This document shows positions 22,118 through 33,279 of a stretch of 64,000 nucleotides of DNA, in pieces. The DNA is from Microglena sp. YARC. Taxonomy: Eukaryota > Chlorophyta > Chlorophyceae > Chlamydomonadales > Chlamydomonadaceae. The number at the start of each line of letters is the position of its first letter. Position 1 is the stretch's first letter. The stretch spans positions 5,443,863-5,507,862 of the forward strand of contig CM039467.1 of the NCBI GenBank assembly GCA_022414725.1, given 5' to 3'. A program made the translations under genes and the position numbers. The notes beneath the pieces were generated by a model, which worked only from the letters and a program-made list of their open reading frames with translations, was not told the origin of the DNA and ran no database searches.

Positions 22118-23538
22118 ATGCTCCAAGCGCCAAATGATGGTAAGGGTGGTTCCGATGTATTCTTAGACTGGTAAACGAACCTTGTAGCACCTCTGCTCAT
22201 CAGATCATCAGTTTTCTCAGTTATCGACGCCGATCTAGATTACCAGCCCATAGATGAACCCTCAGATGGCTATAACTACCCCAGGAACAGCAGAATCACA
22301 CCTGTATCAAACTACATGGCTATGAACCACATTCTGGATAACTGTCCCCCACCCCTAGCTGCTCTCATAGACGCGCATACTAACAACGCAGCCAGCAGAG
22401 CTCTACGCTATATTCGGCAAGATTGGGGGCAGGGGTTCTACTTAATGCCGACCATCCCAAAAGGCGTAAACCCCTACTACGACTCATTCACTACTCTAAA
22501 TCAACCTGTCTGCGACTACCCAGCCTCTGCCCAGGATGATGCCATCGCCCCATCCACCCCTTTTCATCAGCCACCTACATCCTCGTCTGCTGATGACGCG
22601 TCTACTGCACCACCCTCGCCAACCTCGGACGGGGAGCCATCCGACATCCGAGCTTTCCAGGATGCAGCAGTAGCCATGGATCTGGTGAGCAGGGCCATAC
22701 CAATGCTCAGTGCATTTGGAATCAACGTCCAACTTGATGACCAAGCATTACCCTCCCACAGACGCCAGAATCCCCAGCAGGGTCTGTGGCCGCCAAGTTC
22801 TTCCCAATGCACCATATGCACAGGGTTTGGACACACTGCTTTCTACTGTGCTAATCTATCGCCATATGTATGCATCAAGGATCCACAACTGCGCAAACTG
22901 TGGTGGATCCGAGCGCCATGAAGGTCAGTGTACTAGCTGTCTGAGACCGAGCAGCCCGTCCCTGCCTTGAGACCCACGACAACAAGCTGACAGAGGTCTG
23001 TGTCAACTGCAATGGCAGAGGACACTATGGGAAGCAATGCTTCTCATCCACTCCAGTGGACCCTACAGACACAACCTATACAGTCTGTGGAGGATATGGG
23101 CATCTAGATCCAACCTGTCCAAACCCCTGCCAGAAGACTCCCACACTGGAATCTCCACCGTCCAGCTCTGGAGACAACTCTGGAGATGAAGATACCACCG
23201 GTGAGAAATCTGATACCACTGACTCTGAGCTAGGAAAGTCCCCCTCCACTCATGAGACCTCCCCCAGTGACCTATCTTCTTGTTTCCATGGCCACTGGTG
23301 TTTAACTACAGACACCATCTACCACATGACCTCAAATGCTGATTGCCTCATTAGGGTAACACCCCTAAACCCCCCCGTATCAGTCATTCCACCAGGCTCC
23401 ACAGCACCAGTTATCTGCTCCTATTCTGGCACAGCTGTACTCCAGGGTATAGGACTTGTGGTGACACTCCTAGATGTCCTCCTTGTGCCCGTGTCTAACT
23501 CCTTCAACCTCATCATTTCAGTGCCCCTGCCATCATGA
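22118..23538 (+). pseudogene. Gag with zinc knuckles and inactive Copia-like protease
   Basis: The reading starts near 22118 but meets a TAA at 22172; a 201-codon ORF follows from 22316, and the frame shifts near 22890. Knuckles in order are CTICTGFGHTAFYC (canonical CX2CX4HX4C), CANCGGSERHEGQC (CX2CX5HX3C) and CVNCNGRGHYGKQC (canonical), then VCGGYGHLDPTC, whose first Cys is missing. The protease-like part near 23298-23530 reads WCLTTDTIYHMTSN: it keeps the Trp and HMT of Copia proteases but has TTD where the catalytic DSG/DTG should be. The product probably packages RNA; proteolysis would have to come from elsewhere. Confidence 0.7.
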
Positions 23539-25366
23539 CCTATGATGATGACATACAAATCTACACTGACTCTTGTACTGCACAGATTGAACTGCCCTAC
23601 CAGCATGGAGACGGCATGGTCTGCTACACCATTGGTCTGAAGTGCTCCGTATCATCAGCCAGTGGCCTCTACACCACAAGCCTGTACCAGCCATCACCGT
23701 CTGACCACCCAGACAATGACCTACCTGATGACCCATGGTACCTTGAACCCTACACCATGGTCCATCATTTGGCTCCAGCAGGAAAGTCAAAGTGGAAACA
23801 ACGTCTCACATCCTCTCCACCTCCTCCTCTCCCTCCTTCTCCTTCTCCTCCTCCCCCTCCTCCTCCCCCTCCTCCTCCCCCTTCTCCTCCAACCTCCTCC
23901 TCCAACTCCTCTTCCATCTCCACACACCTCCTCCTCTTCTCCCTCCCCCTCCTCCTCCTTCTGTCTCTGACCCTGAACTCCTATCAACCCTGTCTGATGA
24001 AGCATATCTCCGCCTAACCCAAAAGAAGAGAAGATCCATAGACAAAACAACCCACAGCCCCGTTACATGCTGGAACTATGGTGGATATGGCCATACCTCA
24101 GTTGTCTGTTCTAGCCCTCACACCAATCTTGCATTTAGAGCACCCAAAGTACCAATCCCTGTTCCCCACCCACAGGACCCAACTGAGGAAGATCTCAACG
24201 GTTTCATTCAGAGTTTTCTGGACCAACTCACTACCCCTGCAACACTCACTGACTCTAACAAAATCCTGCAAGCACCCCCAGGATTTCCACCAGAGCCCCT
24301 AGATTGGCCAACAGTCCAGGACCTGCCAAAAACATGGGCAGAATGTTGCAAAGCAGCTGGCTTCACTATACCCCCCACCCTTCCATCCCAACCTACTGTC
24401 CCTACCAAGAAAACCAGGTCAGCAACTAAAAAGAAAAATGCAGATGCAACCAAAATTCTTGGCCACCTGACTAAGATGCATGCCACCTTAACCCACAAGT
24501 ACCACAGTGTCATCATTGCCCTTCAAACCAACAATGCATCCCCTCCCTAGCCCAAGCAGCCAGTAAAACCTGACAAACCCCTCCCAACAACCAACAGTGC
24601 ACAAACCATCTACACGCCAGTTGGCATCACAGACTTCCACCCTCCCCCCCCCTCCTCACCAGATGACTTTGAACCTGATGACATCCCTAACAACAGTAAT
24701 GCATGTAGGCTCAGCTTCCAGTCCCTAGTAGGAACTCACCCAGGACACTACCCACTAGGTGAACTTATCACCATCCTGGAAAACATATGTCAACAATCAA
24801 CCGTCCCACCTCAACTCCTGGTCAACATGTTCAGAGCCCCCATGTACCAACTCATCACAGCATTTTTTGCACTCTACCCATCCATCAGATCCCTGCCCAA
24901 TTCAATCTGGTCAACATCAGACATGCCCAAACACCCAGCCTCCATCATTGCCCCCCTCCATCTGCATACAAAAAGTTTGGCCACTCTAGTCCACCAGTAT
25001 GACACCCTGCTCCCCACACATCAAGGACCAACTCAAATGGACCCATCTGTCTCCAGGCTGCCCTTGTTTAATGCATACTCCATTGCAACTCACAGACAGC
25101 CAGGCATACTCCTACAATCCCACCAGATCAGAGTTGATAATGAACCAAGTCCCTTTCTCATCTATATTGATGAGATCATCCTTCTCTGGAACCACCAAGA
25201 CTATTTCATCCTCAACATGTTCCCACCTGAGTTCCACCCACTTCCTACCCCTGACCTGTGGGTGACTTTCCACCAGTGCATCACCAAGAGGCTCAAGCAA
25301 GATGGATTCTACAAGTGCCATACTTTCCCAGGCACCCAAGCACAGGACCCAGCAGACCCAGCATAA
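23535..25366 (+). pseudogene. Gag-only element, C-terminal ORFs
   Basis: The first frame (to 24017) reads DDDIQIYTDSC and SASGLYTTSLYQ, like the start of a Copia GAG-pre-integrase region. It passes into a Pro/Ser-rich tract and then a second frame (from 23792). There a fifth knuckle-like motif, CWNYGGYGHTSVVC, has Tyr in place of one Cys. That frame is open to 25366 except for a single TAG at 24548-24550. The last ~200 codons (MFRAPMYQLITAFFALYP, FPPEFHPLPTPDLWVTFH) match no family I know. With the TAG read through, the product would exceed 500 residues. Confidence 0.55.
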
Positions 25367-25912
25367 TGTGGCACTGGCACAAGATCTATTGCATGATAAA
25401 TACCTTATCATAGGGGGGAATATCCAGACTTGTGCTCCTAGATTGATACAGACTTCACCACATAGGTTGAAATGGTTACTATCTAACCACCAGACCAAGC
25501 AACACTTTATAGATGATAATGGAAGTACCTCATAATGTCCCTCCTACAGACTGACAGTTATGACCTTGCGGGGGATGTCTACCTTAAAAGTTGTTTTACC
25601 TCATATGGCCAAATACATGATTGCCACCCAGCTTCCCCTCTGCTGAACATTGGCTGCACCTTCCTGGCAGCTCCACAGCTGGAATCCAGTCCTATTTGAT
25701 AATAGATGACCTGTACTGCCACTGGCCCCTGTTCTCCTCTGAGTGTACTTGCACATGCCTTACAAGCCAAGCACCACTCTATGATTAAGATTGGCCAGTC
25801 AGAAGCCTTTGCCCTTGTGCTTCCTTATGCATCAGATATTTATTTTCACTCTAGCCTCCTTCCTAGAACCTCCTAATTCCAGGGATTCTTGTATATCAAG
25901 AATACCAGGAAT

Positions 25913-25921
25913 TGGGGGGGA
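25913..25921 (+). promoter_or_regulatory. Polypurine tract
   Basis: A run of G followed by A lies immediately before the 3' LTR, within ggaattggggggga. This is the usual position and make-up of the primer for plus-strand DNA synthesis. Confidence 0.75.
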
Positions 25922-26172
25922 TGTTATAGACCGGTTCTCCCGGCTCAGCTAGAGTGTCTTGGGGCACCAGGCCTTCCGCCTGGAAGCTTCCATAGTAGTG
26001 CCTCCACCCGCCGTTAGGGCCGGCACCTACCGGCGGCAGTACCCTGAGGTACTGTCGCCCTTTCCCTTCTTATACCTAGCTTGCCGCCTGGCATGCTATC
26101 ACGTTTGTAAGCTTAGCGTCTTCGCCATTTCCCTGTGTCAGTCCTCACGAGATAATACTCCGGAAAGCTAAA
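25922..26172 (+). repeat. Gag-only element 3' LTR
   Basis: It has the same start (tgttatagaccgg) and end (agctaaa) as the 5' LTR and is followed at once by the gacta target duplication. Confidence 0.93.
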
Positions 26173-26890
26173 GACTAAAGCTTCCTTAAGCTTCTCAAAG
26201 AGTTCGGTATGGTCAGCTGACCAATGAGTACCAAAATCTGTCCCCTTTCTTGTAAGTTCATGGAGAGGGGCTGTAAGTGAACTGTATCCTTGTATGAATT
26301 TTCTGAAATAGTTAGTCAACCCTAAGAATTGCCGCAATTGCTTAACATCCTTTGGGATTGGCCACTTGGTTACTGCGGAGATCTTGGCAGGATTGACCTT
26401 GATGCCATCTCTCCCGACAATATGACCCAAAAACTTCACTTCTTTCATATTGAAGGAACACTTGCTCAACTTTACATGTAATTTCTCTTTCTCCAAAACT
26501 TCGAACACTAGCTTGATGTGTTCAACATGCTCCTCTGGAGTCTTACTGTATATCATGATACCATCCAGATATATCACTACAAACTTATTCAAGTATTTAT
26601 GGAAGACTCTGTTCATGACTGCTTGAAAAGTCGCTGGTGAATTTGCTAATCCCATTCCCAACACTTTGAATTCATAATGTCCCATGGGAGAAGTGAAAGC
26701 AGTCTTATGAGCATCCTCCTCAGATATCTTAATCTGAAAATATCCGGAATCGAGATCCAATGAGCTGAATATGGTACTACCGTTCAGTTTATCAATTGTT
26801 TCATCAATCCTTGGGATGGGGTACTTGTTCTTGATTGTTTTCTTGTTGAGGGCTCTCCAGTCGCACACTCCCCCCTCCTTTGAAAGGGAA
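26173..26890 (-). pseudogene. Gypsy reverse transcriptase
   Basis: The minus strand reads CDWRALNKKTIKNKYPIPRI, SLDLDSGYFQIKI, GLANSPATFQAVMN, VKFLGHIVGRDGI and QLRQFLGLTNYFRKFI, a typical Ty3/Gypsy RT with its connection domain. The catalytic YLDD is YLDG here (26560-26571), so one of the two metal-binding Asp residues is lost and the copy is inactive. Upstream the match fades at about 26890; no protease or gag is found. Downstream the ORF is interrupted by the Gag-only LTR element and resumes at 21324. Confidence 0.93.
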
Positions 26891-27198
26891 GCGTCCTCGA
26901 TTCCAGGCTCAGGTACACGATCCGCGCACCGTCAGGACGCATCCCCTGCCGGCCGGGCTCAGTTGGGACATCACCTCTGCCTACTGTGAACCGTCGCTCC
27001 TTCGAACCAAGTATTCTTCGACCGTTCTTGATCGTACTTCCTTGACAGACTCCCGCCTACAACTGGACGTCGTACACATCAACTTTACGTTGATGCATCG
27101 TGAGTGGTTGTTATGGAAATCTTAACCTTTTGACTCAAAAACACTACGGGCCCTTGCCAGCAGTGAGATTCGAACCTCCCTTGGTTTTCCTGTGACCA

Positions 27199-27211
27199 GG
27201 CTCTGATACCA
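27199..27211 (-). promoter_or_regulatory. Primer binding site for initiator methionine tRNA
   Basis: The minus strand reads TGGTATCAGAGCC, complementary to the 3' end of initiator tRNA-Met and the classical minus-strand primer site of many LTR elements. It is one base from the CA end of the LTR at 27213. About 30 bases further on is ggttcgaatc. Confidence 0.8.
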
Positions 27212-27212
27212 G

Positions 27213-27683
27213 TGAAGCCGAAATAGGCTATGGGGACATCGAAAAGACGGTCTCGAGAGGCCAAGGTCGGCTAGTAACAGGCTATCATGCTACACCTCAC
27301 GTGAACACGTAGGCAATCCAGGGCCAAAAGCAGTACTCAAGCCGTCGAGCTAGTCTGAGGGAAAACTGTCACCTTGTGCAGGGTTGAAGATCCACTTGGC
27401 ACGGGCGCAGGGGCGCTGTCTGCGGGTAGCGGTCGGGCCAATAACCTTTCAATCAATAGAGTCGTTACACAGTGAAGACTGAAGAGCAGATAGCTTAACA
27501 TCGCAACTCGTGCGGCTATATAGAAAGGAAGTCTCCAGGAAGATTCTGAAGACACGTGCAGGCCATAGCTAGCCTATGGCCTGGCGGCAGGCAACCCGGG
27601 TCCTGGAGCACCAGGACCACGCGTGCACTATGCCAACTTAGTGTCCGACGCAACGGACAATAACAATATTTGGCGTCTTGGCA
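27213..27683 (-). repeat. Putative 5' LTR
   Basis: On the minus strand it would start TGCCAAGACGCC (27683) and end GGCTTCA (27213), followed by a primer site. ctatatag at 27516-27523 is a plausible TATA box about 165 bp into it. The partner LTR is not in the window, so the outer border is a guess. It may belong to the Gypsy remnant, or to another element. Confidence 0.55.
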
Positions 27684-27783
27684 CCGATCTTTCCTGTAGG
27701 GAGTACTGTCGGAACTCTGCCCTCGTGGTGGTTGGTCGGCCCAAAGGCAGCCAGACCTAAGCATCGACACCACAATACGGTTA

Positions 27784-28735
27784 TTGAAACCGCCGGGTTT
27801 GAACGAAATTACCGGTCGATACCACAATTCGTAGGTAGGAAATGGTAGGTTTAGCGAAACCACCGGAAATTGCAGAAATAGCCGGTCGAAAGCTCGCAAT
27901 CTTATTATATAAGGTAGCATGGCCGTGATATGGTTTAGCCCTTTTGGCCCAGGCAGTTAGGCTTTTGGTTTCAGTGGTTTCGGATCTCGATTTTCCTTGA
28001 GCTATCGCTGACGTGCCCACGGGGGTGGTCCTCCCGTCGGGACGACGGGCTCAGATGCTAGTCCTATATATAATAGCGCATTGTCCGTGATATGGTTTAG
28101 CCCTTTTGGCCCGGGCGGTTAGGCTTTTGGTTTCAGTGCTTTCGGATCTCGATTTTTCGGCACCTGTCGCTGACGTGGCCACGGGGGGGGTCCTCCCGTC
28201 GGTACGACAGGCTCAGATGCTAGCCTTATCATATAAAGTAGCATGCTAGTAGGTTGTGATATGGTTCAGCACTTTTGGCCCAGGCAGTTGGGCTTTTGGT
28301 TTCAGTGGTTTCGGATCTCGATTTTCCGTGACCTGTGGCTGACGTGGCCACGGGGGTGGTCCTCCCGTCGGTACGACGGGCTCAGATACTAGTCTTATTA
28401 TATAAAGTAGCGCGTAGTAGGCGTCCGAGTTAAGCATGTGCCCGGCGCGCGGTCGACCCCTTTTAAAGTTATCATAACTGCGCTTCGATTCTGTATTGCC
28501 GGTGTACCGGAACTATAACTTTCCTAACTTATGTGGAAACAGGCTCAAAGTTGGGCGTCCGAGGTTTAGCGCGTGCCCGACGCGTGTTCCGCCCCTTTGG
28601 ACCTAGCCACTTGGGGGTTTGGTTTCATATCTTGCTGACCTGTCGCCCAGGTGGCAGCGAGTCTCGGATCTCGATTTTCCGAGACCTGTCGCTGACGTGG
28701 CCACGGGGGTCTTCCCGTCGCACGGCAACTTGTGG
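27784..28735. repeat. ~165-bp tandem satellite
   Basis: Three units start near 27921, 28081 and 28253. Each has gtgatatggtttagc, cttttggccc, ggatctcgatttt, gctgacgtggccacggg, cctcccgtcgg and an A/T-rich tattatataa box. A fourth, broken copy lies at about 28560-28715. A shorter related motif (gaaaccaccgg, aaatagccggtcg) repeats at 27784-27900 and again near 36855. No coding sequence. Confidence 0.88.
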
Positions 28736-29296
28736 ATTACAGAAACGTCCATTTTAACTTCGCCAGCGTGTCACTCTTATCCACTCACTGCATGCGAAAT
28801 CACGAAAAGAGGGTGAAAACTGGTCTCGGGAGGAGAGGTTTCTGATGCTGATGCTCGAAATGAATTCTGTCTGAATGAAGTCTTGCCAAAGGATCTTGGG
28901 AAGGCCATGCGCTTAAAATATAGCCAAGCTGTGGCTCGGTGAGTTAAATCGAGTTCGTCTAGTTCGATGGACATGTGCCAAGGCATGAGAGATGTCCACC
29001 ACGGCCCGCAAGCTCTTGCGCTTCCGAGCGTCCACCCCTTTCAAATCTACGAATCGCAGGTGCAAGATCTACTCCTTTTGGCAATGATCCTGCTATTTAA
29101 GCGTCCTGAACAATTTTCGCATGCGGCTTCGAAATTTTGATCGCCCGGAAAACTAAAGGGCCGAAATAGGGTCTGTCTGCCGCTGACGGTGCGCTGACGC
29201 CCATTTCAGGCCAAATCCTTGTACTTAATTCAGTACAGCTTCAGTACTCCACAAGAGATTGAAAAACAAGTGACCACTTGCACACTTGTCGACTTA
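28736..29296. other. No feature seen
   Basis: Mixed-composition DNA with only short, unsupported ORFs. It ends in a 30-bp motif, gagattgaaaaacaagtgac plus cacttgcaca (near 29258), which recurs at about 30168. Confidence 0.5.
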
Positions 29297-29931
29297 CAGC
29301 TTGTTTCCAACCAGTTAAGGGTCTGTTTAAGCGGCGGTTAAATTCGTTAACCGGTGTTTGGTCGGAAACACAAAAAGTTAAGGTCCGGTTAAAGACCAAC
29401 TGTCCCGGTTAGTGCAATGGCGCACCCCCCCCCCCCCCCCCCGCCATTAAAGAAAGTTAAGGGGCGGTTAAGTTCGGTTGATGAATGAGATATGGTGAGT
29501 TGGGTGACGTCACGAAGTTGGAGCTCGCCTTTTAAAAATCACGCTGCTTTGGAGTCCCGCAATACCTTCTTTCTTTCTCGGACACTCATCATTGATCGCA
29601 CAGTTTCTCTAAGATGGATTCGCAGCAAGCAGGGCACCGTCCCTGCCACGCAATTTTCGAACTGATCTTCCTGAGGGCAACCAGCAGCGGCCAGAAGTGG
29701 AATAAACGCTGAAATCAGCGTCTGAATCGCGAGGGGAGTGCTGCAGAGCGCATTTGCCACGTTGACCCATTTTGAACTGACGTGGTCAGGTGCAAAAGAC
29801 TGCTTAACTGGTGGAACGTTTCCAACCATCTTCCCGAAAGTTGAGAGGCACCGGTTAGAGGTTGAGTTTAAAACCCTCCGAAACACAATCCTTAACGGAC
29901 CCCCAACCAGTTGGATACAAGCTGTTTAACG
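29297..29931. mobile_element. DNA-transposon-like element with ~35-bp terminal inverted repeats
   Basis: The left end reads acagcttgtttccaaccagt then taagggtctgtttaag; the right end, reverse-complemented, reads acagcttgtatccaactggt then tgggggtccgttaag. The interior (635 bp) includes a poly-C run and a 115-codon minus ORF with no recognisable transposase motif, so it would be non-autonomous. A/T-rich flanks (ctt and tta) leave the target duplication unclear. Confidence 0.65.
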
Positions 29932-32480
29932 TTCTTTGTACACCGTCCTTCGTACGTCGATACTGACCTAGAATGCTGCGGAAATTGAGTAAAATACAAT
30001 TCTGCCAGTCATCGGGTCTCTGGGCTTGCGACGTACGGGTGTCTTGCTGATGCTTGTCAGTGAGTTCTATCGAACAAGTACTCTTACATTACAAAATTAC
30101 AGCCCAGTGAGATGTTCTGCTAAGAGATGAACTGCAGTACTGATGTACATTGTGTTACCAAACTGCGAGATTGAAAAACAAGTGACCACTTGCACAGAAT
30201 GCGGAGAACGAAATCCCGAGACGAAATCCCTGTTAGTTTTCAGCTGGAGCGGCTCAATGAGAGAAGGGCACCTGGTTCTGTGATTATTTAATTCTGATTG
30301 CTATTATCGAGGGGGGGGGCAGGAATAAAGTTGGCTGACCGCACGTTCGGAAGTTGTTATTTTTGACCCTCGGGGACACCCCCCCCCCCCCCCCCCCTCC
30401 CTCTTTGAGACCTCATATCTAGACACCTAGACAGTATTACATAGTGAAAGGGGGGTCCATGAGCATCATCTCGGCAAGGCCTTTCCAACCATGCAACCAA
30501 AATTTATAAATATCAAGTTTGGAGAAAGTTATTTAGATTTTAGTATTTTTACAACTTTCTTGGGCGCTCAGCAGTCGTCCGCGCCCTAGGAGAAGATCAC
30601 GAAAATCGACTGAAGGCGTTTTTTATATGTCTTATTCTCTTTATCATCATCATTATCATGGCTTGATCTACTCAACTTGTATCTGGAGGCCTGATGGTCG
30701 GCTCGGGTGGTGGATGTGTGTGTTTTGGGGGGGTGTGTGTGGGGGGGGGGCTCGAGTGCTCGACCCCAGGCTCGACTGCTTAGGAACTTCGTACGGTAGG
30801 GGGCCGGAATTCAGAACGCGTTTGCGCGCGCGCCTTTTCCCGCCCAACTGCCGCTCGTTCAAGCTGGACGCGAAGGTCTGGGTGACGTCCAGCCTGGCGT
30901 CCAGCCTGGATGTACCTTCCAGGAGATTCACCAATTACACCCTTGGTGTCACTAACTAACGACTTCAGATTTGTACTCCTCTCGTCGAGACCTTCTCAAT
31001 GGTGTACGTCACGCTCAAAAAATTCGCACTGGCAAGAAAGTTACACGAGGTACAAATAAAATTGGGAAAACGGTCGGACCCCCCCCCCCCCCCCCCCCCC
31101 CCCTCGTATCTCGTCCGCCCGTGGGTGTATCGACATGATTTTTTTTTGTATCGACTATTGCTCGCGTTCTCTATCCATATCGAACGTGCGGTACGAAATC
31201 TTTTTCCTTGCCCCCCCCTCGGCTATTATTATGATTATTGTCAATGGAATCCTGAACACCAAGCAAGAAACTACACGACTCTCTAGCGTTCAAAATAACG
31301 CGCCACTAGCTAGTAATTCCACCAAGCGCCAAATCAACGACCGAAAGAAGAGAGAGGCAAGATTGCAACCGGCTCCACCCTTCCTCTTCCTGTCACTTTT
31401 GTGCCAATGGAAACCGGGGAAGATGACCGAGGACTTCTCAGATGAAGCAGGCCAGGACAGTTTGCAGCAAATCGGATTCAGCCAAACTGAGGCACAAAGA
31501 TACATCCCGCGTTCCTATCAGCAGGTGATCGCAGGTGCGCGAACTGACAGCCCAGCTTGAACCTTTTCTTACCTGGGTTGGATAGTGTGCTTTCTTTTGA
31601 TTCCAACCTACTTGCCGTGTTTTCGCTGCGCTTCTCTTGCCTTTTTGTCTCTGGTTTCTGGTGTACAGACTTATGAATTTCCTAGCATCGCTGTAGCTAT
31701 CGACATGCTCCTTGTTTGTCGGTGGGCTTTGCGATGCTGGGATGCGCTTGTCCATCTCGGTGCCGATGCTCCGTCACAACATCGGTCATCTCGGCCGATC
31801 TGCTTGCTTGCCGTATGGCCTTTCTCTTGCCTTTCTGCTCAAACATAGAATTGCTCCAAAGCAGCCTGCTTTTCGGCCGTCTTACCGTCACTGTCCTTTT
31901 CTCGCAGCTATTCTCGTTATATAACGATGGAAATAATAGTTCCATGGTTCTTGAGCCCACTCTGGGCTGCCCAACTTCTTCCAGTCGTTCGTCCCCCCTC
32001 CGTTTTTATCACAGAAACCAGGGAGCAAACGAAGCGGGTGCTAGACCATTATCGAATGTGAACAGCTCGAATTGCAGGCGCTCTTCGGTATTTGCTGAGG
32101 ACCCACTCGTCGAGTCGATGTTCCGACGTTGGTTTTGGTTTTGGTTAGTGGTGTCCGAGGACCATGGGTACGGATCATGGGTCAGATAATGGGACTGATC
32201 CCACCACTTCCCGATCCTGTGATTTCCTCTGTCTCTGATTCGTTCTCTCTTGCTTTGGCCCCTAAGCGTGGGCAGTTCATCACTGCGACCATGTCTTCCT
32301 GAACTAGAGCAAGGATCGTTGAACGCAACCCAACCCAACTCAACCCATCCCAAACCCATCCAACCCATCCATCCCAACCCATCCCATCCCAACCCAGCCC
32401 AAACCAAACCAAATTAAACCAAACCGAACAAACGCAGGAAACCAGGTCAAGCTTGCAACCTGAAAAACCCAGGCAGCAAG
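29932..32480. other. No confident gene; poly-C/poly-G runs and AACCC-type low complexity
   Basis: Long C or G runs occur at 30380-30397, 30734-30750 and 31080-31103, with (CCCAWCC)-like low-complexity DNA at 32328-32427. A 45-codon frame from 31421 ends at CAG|GTGATC, which could be a small exon, but there is no homology to back it. The 5' part of the kinase gene downstream may be hidden here. Confidence 0.4.
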
Positions 32481-32714
32481 GAAAGCTCTAACCGATACGA
32501 ATGCGGTCTTGAGCAATACGCGCGAGGATGCCCCACAGCTTTCTGGTGTTCCTTCCACCAACAACGGTCCGAGTGATCCGAACTCTCTACTCCCATTCAA
32601 ACAGCTCTCTGCGCTCTGCACTGCACCACAGCTGTTTCCACGAGGTCGTAGACACAGACATTGCACCTTTAGCTTGTGGTGCCGCATCCTGGCTGAATTG
32701 CAGCGAGAGTAGCC

Positions 32715-32842
32715 CACTATGGGGTATGTACAGGGGTATCCAAAGGACCTGGGATGCATGGGCTGCCCTAGAGACGATGAAAGAGGTAGCTGTCTCAGTG
32801 TCCCGCCTTCACAGCCATGGCATCGCCCACGGAACCATCCAG
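32715..32842 (+). CDS. Kinase-like gene, exon with helix E and catalytic loop
   Basis: It reads WAALETMKEVAVSVSRLHSHG then IAHGTIQ, matching helix E and the catalytic loop of protein kinases, where HRDLK is usual. The loop Asp is replaced (HGTIQ), which suggests an inactive pseudokinase. The exon ends in a good donor, CCAG|GTAGGG, at 32842/32843. The left border is uncertain; the N-lobe with its ATP-binding Gly loop and Lys was not found upstream. The next recognised exon starts at 34286 in a phase that does not match, so a small exon or a base-call error lies between. Confidence 0.6.
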
Positions 32843-33279
32843 GTAGGGTGTTGCTCTCTCTGGTGAACAGTGTTACACAACCAATTGGGGTCCAGCCGCA
32901 CAGTAAACATAACCACCTGAAGTCAACACTATGGATTGCTTCTCTCTCTCTCTCTGGTTAACGGTGTTACACAATTTAATTGCGGTCCAGCCACACAGTA
33001 ATCAAAACACACAATATCATTGGGAATAAGTCATCTAGTCAACCCTATTATTGAGAAAGTAACAGTAAGCTAATTAACTAAGATCTAGAGAAGGGGGGAG
33101 GGGGGCGGGGGGGGGGGGGGGGGTCCCTCCGTAACACAAAAACTCATTCCATCTCAAAAGATTGAAACAAATTCCAAAGGCACAGTTCTAGCCCAGAAAA
33201 TAATATAAATATCTAAGCGTACAGAAACCAATCTAGGCAAATTAAGCCAGATGGTGCTAGTTTCTATAATTGTCATTCT

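Larger units (their letters stand above)
21325..26172 (+). mobile_element. Gag-only LTR retrotransposon derived from Copia
   Basis: LTRs of about 250 bp at both ends, differing at roughly four places, are flanked by gacta at 21320-21324 and 26173-26177. A G-rich polypurine tract abuts the 3' LTR. Inside, the plus strand encodes a Gag-like protein with several zinc knuckles, a degenerate Copia-type protease and the start of a GAG-pre-integrase region. No integrase core, RT or RNase H motif occurs. It is therefore non-autonomous, of the type called TR-GAG, and must have used the enzymes of a relative. The near-identical LTRs point to a recent insertion. Confidence 0.85.

Noticed and set aside
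23787..24050. Glu/Gly/Arg-rich minus-strand ORFs
   Set aside because: Antisense shadow of the Pro/Ser-rich tract of the Gag-only element.
27516..29886. Various ORFs of 70-134 codons
   Set aside because: No homology, shifting frames, and overlap with LTR, satellite and TIR element.
29297..29931. PIF/Harbinger assignment from TWA target duplication
   Set aside because: The left flank gives TTA and the right TTT or TTA depending on where the end is placed; not decisive, so left unclassified.
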